64,000 nt of DNA from Taudactylus pleione (lineage: Eukaryota > Chordata > Amphibia > Anura > Myobatrachidae), in contig JAUIMM010002560.1 of the NCBI GenBank assembly GCA_031769625.1, positions 434,001 to 498,000 of the forward strand, read 5' to 3'. Both the position numbers and the translations under genes were made by a program. Each line of letters starts with the position of its first letter. Within the stretch, counting starts at the first letter, position 1. Shown here piece after piece: positions 56,761 through 64,000 of the stretch. Under the pieces are notes generated by a model, which saw only the letters and a program-made list of their open reading frames with translations, was not told the origin of the DNA and made no database searches.

Positions 56761-59700
56761 CTGTTTTCTCTTAAACGCAACACGGGGGAAAAACCATTTC
56801 ACATCACATTTGTGGGTCTTGGTCTTCAACACATCCAGTGAAATTTTGAGCTGTCTGTGTTTGCTACAAGAGGAGATATCACAAAGTATGCGCTTTTGTT
56901 GTTTCCATTGCTTTCAATGCAATTTGGCCTAAAACGTGCATTTGCTATTTTCTCTTAAACGCAACATGGGAGAAAAACCATTTCACATCACATTTGTGGG
57001 TCTTGGTCATCAACACATCCAGTGAAATTTTGAGCTGTCTGTGTTTGCTACAAGAGGAGATAACACAAAGTATGTGCTTTTGTTGTTTCCATTGCTTTCA
57101 ATGCATTTTGGCCTAAAACGTGCATTTGCTGTTTTCTCTTAAACGCAACATGGGAGAAAAACCATTTCACATCATAATTGTTGGTCTTGGTCTTCAACAC
57201 ATCCAGTGAAATTTTGAGCTGTCTGTGTTTGCTACAAGAGGAGTTAACACAAAGTTTGCGCTTTTGTTGTTTCCATTGCTTTCAATGCATTTTGGCCTAA
57301 AATGAGCAATTGCTGTTTTCTCTTAAACGCAAAATGGGGGAAAAACCATTTCACATCACATTTGTGGGTCTTGGTCTTCAACACATCCAGTGAAATTTTG
57401 AGCTGTCTGTGTTTGCTACAAGAGGAGATAACACAAAGTTTGCGCTTTTGTTGTTTCCATTGCTTTCAATGCATTTTGGCCTAAAACAAGCAATTGCTGT
57501 TTTCTCTTAAACGCAACATGGGGGAAAAACCATTTCACATCACATTTGTGGGTCTTGGTCTTCAACACATCCAGTGAAATTTTGAGCTGTCTGTGTTTGC
57601 TACAAGAGGAGATATCACAAAGTATGCGCTTTTGTTGTTTCCATTGCTTTCAATGCATTTTGGCCTAAAACGAGCAATTGCTGTTTTCTCTTAAACGCAA
57701 CATGGGGGAAAAACCATTTCACATCACATTTGTGGGTCTTGGTCTTCAACACATCCAGTGAAATTTTGAGATGTCTGTGTTTGCTACAAGAGGAGATATC
57801 ACAAAGTATGTGCTTTTGTTGTTTTCATTGCTTTCAATGCATTTTGGCCTAAAACGTGCATTTGCTGTTTTCTCTTAAACGCAACATGGGAGAAAAACCA
57901 TTTCACATCATAATTGTGGGTCTTGGTCTTCAACACATCCAGTGAAATTTTGAGCTGTCTGTGTTTGCAACAAGAGGAGTTAACACAAAGTTTGCGCTTT
58001 TGTTGTTTCCATTGCTTTCAATGCATTTTGGCCTACAACGAGCAATTGCTGTTTTCTCTTAAACGCAAAATGGGGGAAAAACCATTTCACATCACATTTG
58101 TGGGTCTTGGTCTTCAACACATCCAGTGAAATTTTGAGCTGTCTGTGTTTGCTACAAGAGGAGATAACACAAAGTTTGAGCTTTTGTTGTTTCCATTGCT
58201 TTCAATGCATTTTGGCCTAAAACGAGCAATTGCTGTTTTCTCTTAAACGCAACATGGGAGAAAAACCGTTTCACATCACATTTGTGGGTCTTGGTCTTCA
58301 ACACATCCAGTGAAATTTTGAGCTGTCTGTGTTTGCTACAAGAGGAGATATCACAAAGTATGTGCTTTTGTTGTCTCCATTGCTTTCAATGCATTTTGGC
58401 CTAAAATGTGCATTTGCTGTTTTCTCTTAAACGCAACATGGGAGAAAAACCATTTCACATCATATTTGTGGGTCTTGGTCTTCAAAACATCCAGTGAAAT
58501 TTTGAGCTGTTTGTGTTTGCTACAAGTGGAGATAACACAAAGTATGCTCTTTTGTTGTTTCCATTGCTTTCAATGCATTTTGGCCTAAAATGAGCAATTG
58601 CTGTTTTCTCTTAAACGCAACACGGGGGAAAAACCATTTCACATCACATTTGTGGGTTTTGGTCTTCAACACATCCAGTGAAATTTTTAGCTGTCTGTGT
58701 TTGCTACAAGAGGAGATATCACAAAGTATGCGCTTTTGTTGTTTCCATTGCTTTCAATGCATTTTGGCCTAAATTGTGCATTTGCTGTTTTCTCTTAAAT
58801 GCAACATGGGAGAAAAACCATTTCACATCACATTTGTGGGTCTTGGTCTTCAACACATCCAGTGAAATTTTGAGCTGTCTGTGTTTGCTACAAGAGGAGA
58901 TATCACAAAGTATGCGCTTTTGTTGTTTCCATTGCTTTCAATGCATTTTGGCCTAAAACGTGCATTTGCTGTTTTCTCTTAAATGCAACATGGGAGAAAA
59001 ACCATTTCACATCACATTTGTGGGTCTTGGTCTTCAACACATCCAGTGAAATTTTGAGCTGTCTGTGTTTGCTACAAGAGGAGATATCACAAAGTATGCG
59101 CTTTTGTTGTTTCCATTACTTTCAATGCATTTTGGCCTAAAACTTGCATTTGCTGTTTTCTCTTAAACGCAACATGGGAGAAAAACCATTTCACATCACA
59201 TTTGTGGGTCTTGGTCTTCAACACATCCAGTGAAATTTTGAGCTGTGTGTGTTTGCTACAAGAGGAGATAACACAAAGTATGCGCTTTTGTTGTTTCCAT
59301 TGCTTTCAATGCATTTTGGCCTAAAATGTGCATTTGCTGTTTTCTCTTAAACGCAACATGGGAGAAAAACCATTTCACATCACATTTGTGGGTCTTGGTC
59401 TTCAACACATCCAGTGAAATTTTGAGCTGTCTGTGTTTGCTACAAGAGGAGATATCACAAAGTATGCGCTTTTGTTGTTTTCATTGCTTTCAATGCATTT
59501 TGGCCTAAAACTTGCATTTGCTGTTTTCTCTTAAACGCAACATGGGAGAAAAACCATTTCACATCACATTTGTGGGTCTTGGTCTTCAACACATCCAGTG
59601 AAATTTTGAGCTGTCTGTGTTTGCTACAAGAGGAGATATCACAAAGTATGCGCTTTTGTTGTTTTCATTGCTTTCAATGCATTTTGGCCTAAAACTTGCA

Positions 59701-60320
59701 TTTGCTGTTTTCTCTTAAACGCAACATGGGAGAAAAACCATTTCACATCACATTTGTGGGTCTTGGTCTTCAACACATCCAGTGAAATTTTGAGCTGTCC
59801 ATGTTTGCTTCAAGAGGAGATAACACAAAGTATGCGCTTTTGTTGTTTCCATTGCTTTCAAAGCATTTTGGCCTAAAACTTGCATTTGCTGTTTTCTCTT
59901 AAACGCAACATGGGAGAAAAACCATTTCACATCACATTTGTGGGTCTTGGTCTTCAACACATCCAGTGAAATTTTGAGATGTCTGTGTTTGCTACAAGAG
60001 GAGATATCACAAAGTATGTGCTTTTGTTGTTTTCATTGCTTTCAATGCATTTTGGCCTAAAACGTGCATTTGCTGTTTTCTCTTAAACGCAACATGGGAG
60101 AAAAACCATTTCACATCATAATTGTGGGTCTTGGTCTTCAACACATCCAGTGAAATTTTGAGCTGTCTGTGTTTGCAACAAGAGGAGTTAACACAAAGTT
60201 TGCGCTTTTGTTGTTTCCATTGCTTTCAATGCATTTTGGCCTACAACGAGCAATTGCTGTTTTCTCTTAAACGCAAAATGGGGGAAAAACCATTTCACAT
60301 CACATTTGTGGGTCTTGGTC

Positions 60321-63300
60321 TTCAACACATCCAGTGAAATTTTGAGCTGTCTGTGTTTGCTACAAGAGGAGATAACACAAAGTTTGAGCTTTTGTTGTTT
60401 CCATTGCTTTCAATGCATTTTGGCCTAAAACGAGCAATTGCTGTTTTCTCTTAAACGCAACATGGGAGAAAAACCGTTTCACATCACATTTGTGGGTCTT
60501 GGTCTTCAACACATCCAGTGAAATTTTGAGCTGTCTGTGTTTGCTACAAGAGGAGATATCACAAAGTATGTGCTTTTGTTGTTTCCATTGCTTTCAATGC
60601 ATTTTGGCCTAAAATGTGCATTTGCTGTTTTCTCTTAAACGCAACATGGGAGAAAAACCATTTCACATCATATTTGTGGGTCTTGGTCTTCAAAACATCC
60701 AGTGAAATTTTGAGCTGTTTGTGTTTGCTACAAGTGGAGATAACACAAAGTATGCTCTTTTGTTGTTTCCATTGCTTTCAATGCATTTTGGCCTAAAACG
60801 AGCAATTGCTATTTTCTCTTAAACGCAACACGGGAGAAAAACATTTCACATCACATTTGTGGGTCTTGGTCTTCAACACATCCAGTGAAATTTTGAGCTG
60901 TCTGTGTTTGCTACAAGAGGAGATATCACAAAGTATGCGCTTTTGTTGTTTCCATTGCTTTCAATGCAATTTGGCCTAAAACGTGCATTTGCTGTTTTCT
61001 CTTAAACGCAACATGGGAGAAAAACCATTTCACATCACATTTGTGGGTCTTGGTCATCAACACATCCAGTGAAATTTTGAGCTGTCTGTGTTTGCTACAA
61101 GAGGAGATAACACAAAGTATGTGCTTTTGTTGTTTCCATTGCTTTCAATGCATTTTGGCCTAAAACGAGCAATTGCTGTTTTCTCTTAAACGCAACACGG
61201 GGGAAAAACCATTTCACAATCACATTTGTGGGTCTTGGTCTTCAACACATCCAGTGAAATTTTGAGCTGTCTGTGTTTGCTAAAAGAGGAGATATCACAA
61301 AGTATGCGCTTTTGTTGTTTTCATTGCTTTCAATGCATTTTAGCCTAAAACTTGCATTTGCTGTTTTCTCTTAAACGCAACATGGGAGAAAAACCATTTC
61401 ACATCACATTTGTGGGTCTTGGTCTTCAACACATCCAGTGAAATTTTGAGCTGTCTGTGTTTGCTACAAGAGGAGATAACACAAAGTATGCGCTTTTGTT
61501 GTTTCCATTGCTTTCAATGCATTTTGGCCTAAAACTTGCATTTGCTGTTTTCTCTTAAACGCAACATGGGAGAAAAATCATTTCACATCACATTTGTGGG
61601 TCTTGGTCTTCAACACATCCAGTGAAATTTTGAGCTGTCTGTGTTTGCTACAAGAGGAGATATCACAAAGTATGCGCTTTTGTTGTTTCCTTTGCTTTCT
61701 ATGCATTTTGGCCTAAAACTTGCATTTGCTGTTTTCTCTTAAACGCAACATGGGAGAAAAACCATTTCACATCACATTTTTGGGTCTTGGTCTTCAACAC
61801 ATCCAGTGAAATTTGAGCTGTCTGTGTTTACTACAAGAGGAGATAACACAAAGTATGCGCTTTTGTTGTTTCCATTGCTTTCAATGCATTTTGGCCTAAA
61901 ACGTGCATTTGCTGTTTTCTCTTAAACGCAACATGGGAGAAAAACCATTTCACATCAAATTTGTGGGTCTTGGTCTTCAACACATCCAGTGAAATTTTGA
62001 GCAGTCTGTGTTTGCTACAAGAGGAGATATCACAAAGTATGCGCTTTTGTTGTTTTCATTGCTTTCAATGCATTTTGGCCTAAACGTGCATTTGCTGTTT
62101 TCTCTTAAACGCAACATGGGAGAAAAACCATTTCACATCACATTTGTGGGTCTTGGTCTTCAACACATCCAGTGAAATTTTGAGCTGTCTGTGTTTGCTA
62201 CAAGAGGAGATAACACAAAGTTTGAGCTTTGTTGTTTCCATTGCTTTCAATGCATTTTGGCCTAAAACGAGCAATTGCTGTTTTCTCTTAAACGCAACAT
62301 GGGAGAAAAACCGTTTCACATCACATTTGTGGGTCTTGGTCTTCAACACATCCAGTGAAATTTTGAGCTGTCTGTGTTTGCTACAAGAGGAGATATCACA
62401 AAGTATGTGCTTTTGTTGTTTCCATTGCTTTCAATGCATTTTGCCTAAAATGTGCATTTGCTGTTTTCTCTTAAACGCAACATGGGAGAAAAACCATTTC
62501 ACATCATATTTGTGGGTCTTGGTCTTCAAAACATCCAGTGAAATTTTGAGCTGTTTGTGTTTGCTACAAGTGGAGATAACACAAAGTATGCTCTTTTGTT
62601 GTTTCCATTGCTTTCAATGCATTTTGGCCTAAAACGAGCAATTGCTATTTTCTCTTAAACGCAACACGGGAGAAAAACCATTTCACATCACATTTGTGGG
62701 TCTTGGTCTTCAACACATCCAGTGAAATTTTGAGCTGTCTGTGTTTGCTACAAGAGGAGATATCACAAAGTATGCGCTTTTGTTGTTTCCATTGCTTTCA
62801 ATGCAATTTGGCCTAAAACGTGCATTTGCTGTTTTCTCTTAAACGCAACATGGGAGAAAAAACCATTTCACATCACATTTGTGGGTCTTGGTCATCAACA
62901 CATCCAGTGAAATTTTGAGCTGTCTGTGTTTGCTACAAGAGGAGATAACACAAAGTATGTGCTTTTGTTGTTTCCATTGCTTTCAATGCATTTTGGCCTA
63001 AAACGAGCAATTGCTGTTTTCTCTTAAACGCAACACGGGGGAAAAACCATTTCACATCACATTTGTGGGTCTTGGTCTTCAACACATCCAGTGAAATTTT
63101 GAGCTGTCTGTGTTTGCTAAAAGAGGAGATATCACAAAGTATGCGCTTTTGTTGTTTTCATTGCTTTCAATGCATTTTAGCCTAAAACTTGCATTTGCTG
63201 TTTTCTCTTAAACGCAACATGGGAGAAAAACCATTTCACATCACATTTGTGGGTCTTGGTCTTCAACACATCCAGTGAAATTTTGAGCTGTCTGTGTTTG

Positions 63301-63999
63301 CTACAAGAGGAGATAACACAAAGTATGCGCTTTTGTTGTTTCCATTGCTTTCAATGCATTTTGGCCTAAAACTTGCATTTGCTGTTTTCTCTTAAACGCA
63401 ACATGGGAGAAAAATCATTTCACATCACATTTGTGGGTCTTGGTCTTCAACACATCCAGTGAAATTTTGAGCTGTCTGTGTTTGCTACAAGAGGAGATAT
63501 CACAAAGTATGCGCTTTTGTTGTTTCCTTTGCTTTCTATGCATTTTGGCCTAAAACTTGCATTTGCTGTTTTCTCTTAAACGCAACATGGGAGAAAAACC
63601 ATTTCACATCACATTTTTGGGTCTTGGTCTTCAACACATCCAGTGAAATTTTGAGCTGTCTGTGTTTACTACAAGAGGAGATAACACAAAGTATGCGCTT
63701 TTGTTGTTTCCATTGCTTTCAATGCACATTTTGGCCTAAAACGTGCATTTGCTGTTTTCTCTTAAACGCAACATGGGAGAAAAACCATTTCACATCACAT
63801 TTGTGGGTCTTGGTCTTCAACACATCCAGTGAAATTTTGAGCAGTCTGTGTTTGCTACAAGAGGAGATATCACAAAGTATGCGCTTTTGTTGTTTTCATT
63901 GCTTTCAATGCATTTTGGCCTAAAACGTGCATTTGCTGTTTTCTCTTAAACGCAACATGGGAGAAAAACCATTTCACATCACATTTGTGGGTCTTGGTC
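60321..63999. repeat. 10-monomer higher-order repeat, two tandem copies
   Basis: Blocks 60321-62158 (1838 bp) and 62159-63999 (1841 bp) carry the same ten variants in the same order: AGTTTGAGC, CCGTTTCAC, TTCAAAACATCC with CTACAAGTGG, TGCTATTTTC, CAATTTGG with GGTCATCAAC, CTAAAAGAGG with TTTAGCC, AAAATCATTTC, CTTTGCTTTC, TTTTTGGG and GAGCAGTCTG. The lengths depart from 1840 only through single- and double-base indels. Confidence 0.85.
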
Positions 64000-64000
64000 T

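Larger units (their letters stand above)
37367..64000. repeat. 184-bp satellite array, segment D (about 145 monomers)
   Basis: Continuous 184-bp monomers with the second-domain variants: GAGTTAACAC/TTTGCGC, AAAATGAGC with AAAATGGGG, CTTTGCTTTCTATGC, CATTTTTGGG, GAGCAGTCTG, CTAAAAGAGG. CTAGC and TTATTTCC forms are not seen. Local higher-order periods differ along the array (9, 10, 12, 13 and about 32 monomers), as expected from repeated unequal exchange. No gene, tRNA or other transposon is visible in these 26.6 kb. Confidence 0.96.

Noticed and set aside
62144..62632. A 162-codon open frame in the satellite
   Set aside because: It arises because small indels bring neighbouring monomer frames into phase. 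The codons are the same monomer translation repeated, with no domain or start context of its own.
37367..64000. CRISPR-like or bacterial repeat array
   Set aside because: There are no unique spacers, the units are 184 bp and contiguous, and the neighbours are eukaryotic LINEs.

Overview
This is vertebrate-type nuclear DNA, most likely from an amphibian. That guess rests on the Tx1-like (L1 superfamily) non-LTR retrotransposons, which are known best from frogs and fishes; nothing else here identifies the species. No host protein-coding gene, rRNA or tRNA was recognised. The window is one long tandem satellite array interrupted by three full-length retrotransposons.

Layout: satellite 1-1312; LINE copy 1 at 1313-8886 (minus strand); satellite 8887-19371 (57 monomers); LINE copy 2 at 19372-26948 (minus, nearly identical to copy 1); satellite 26949-30216; LINE copy 3 at 30217-37366 (minus, a diverged sister subfamily with broken ORFs); satellite 37367-64000. 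The monomer is 184 bp and about 226 copies are present. Sequence variants arrange the monomers into higher-order repeats of 8, 10, 13 and about 32 units. Two variant domains meet near 28.2-28.35 kb.

Each LINE has a short 5' UTR, ORF1 (coiled-coil-like N-terminal part, conserved RNA-binding-like region, three CCHC zinc knuckles), ORF2 (APE-type endonuclease, reverse transcriptase with YADD, C-terminal CCHC-like finger) and a 3' UTR of about 0.5 kb without a poly(A) tail. ORF1 would package the RNA. ORF2 would nick the target and reverse transcribe. Copies 1 and 2 have both ORFs open. Copy 3 has one frameshift in ORF1 and two in ORF2.

The most notable observation is the position of the insertions. 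The two independent events (copies 1/2 and copy 3) lie in the same orientation within about 6 bp of each other in the 184-bp monomer, at a duplicated hexamer GGTCTTGGTCTT, although the elements are well diverged. A matching unoccupied site survives at 15875/15876. This suggests a LINE lineage that targets this satellite, followed by amplification of one occupied segment (element plus 57 monomers, about 18.06 kb) by the array itself.
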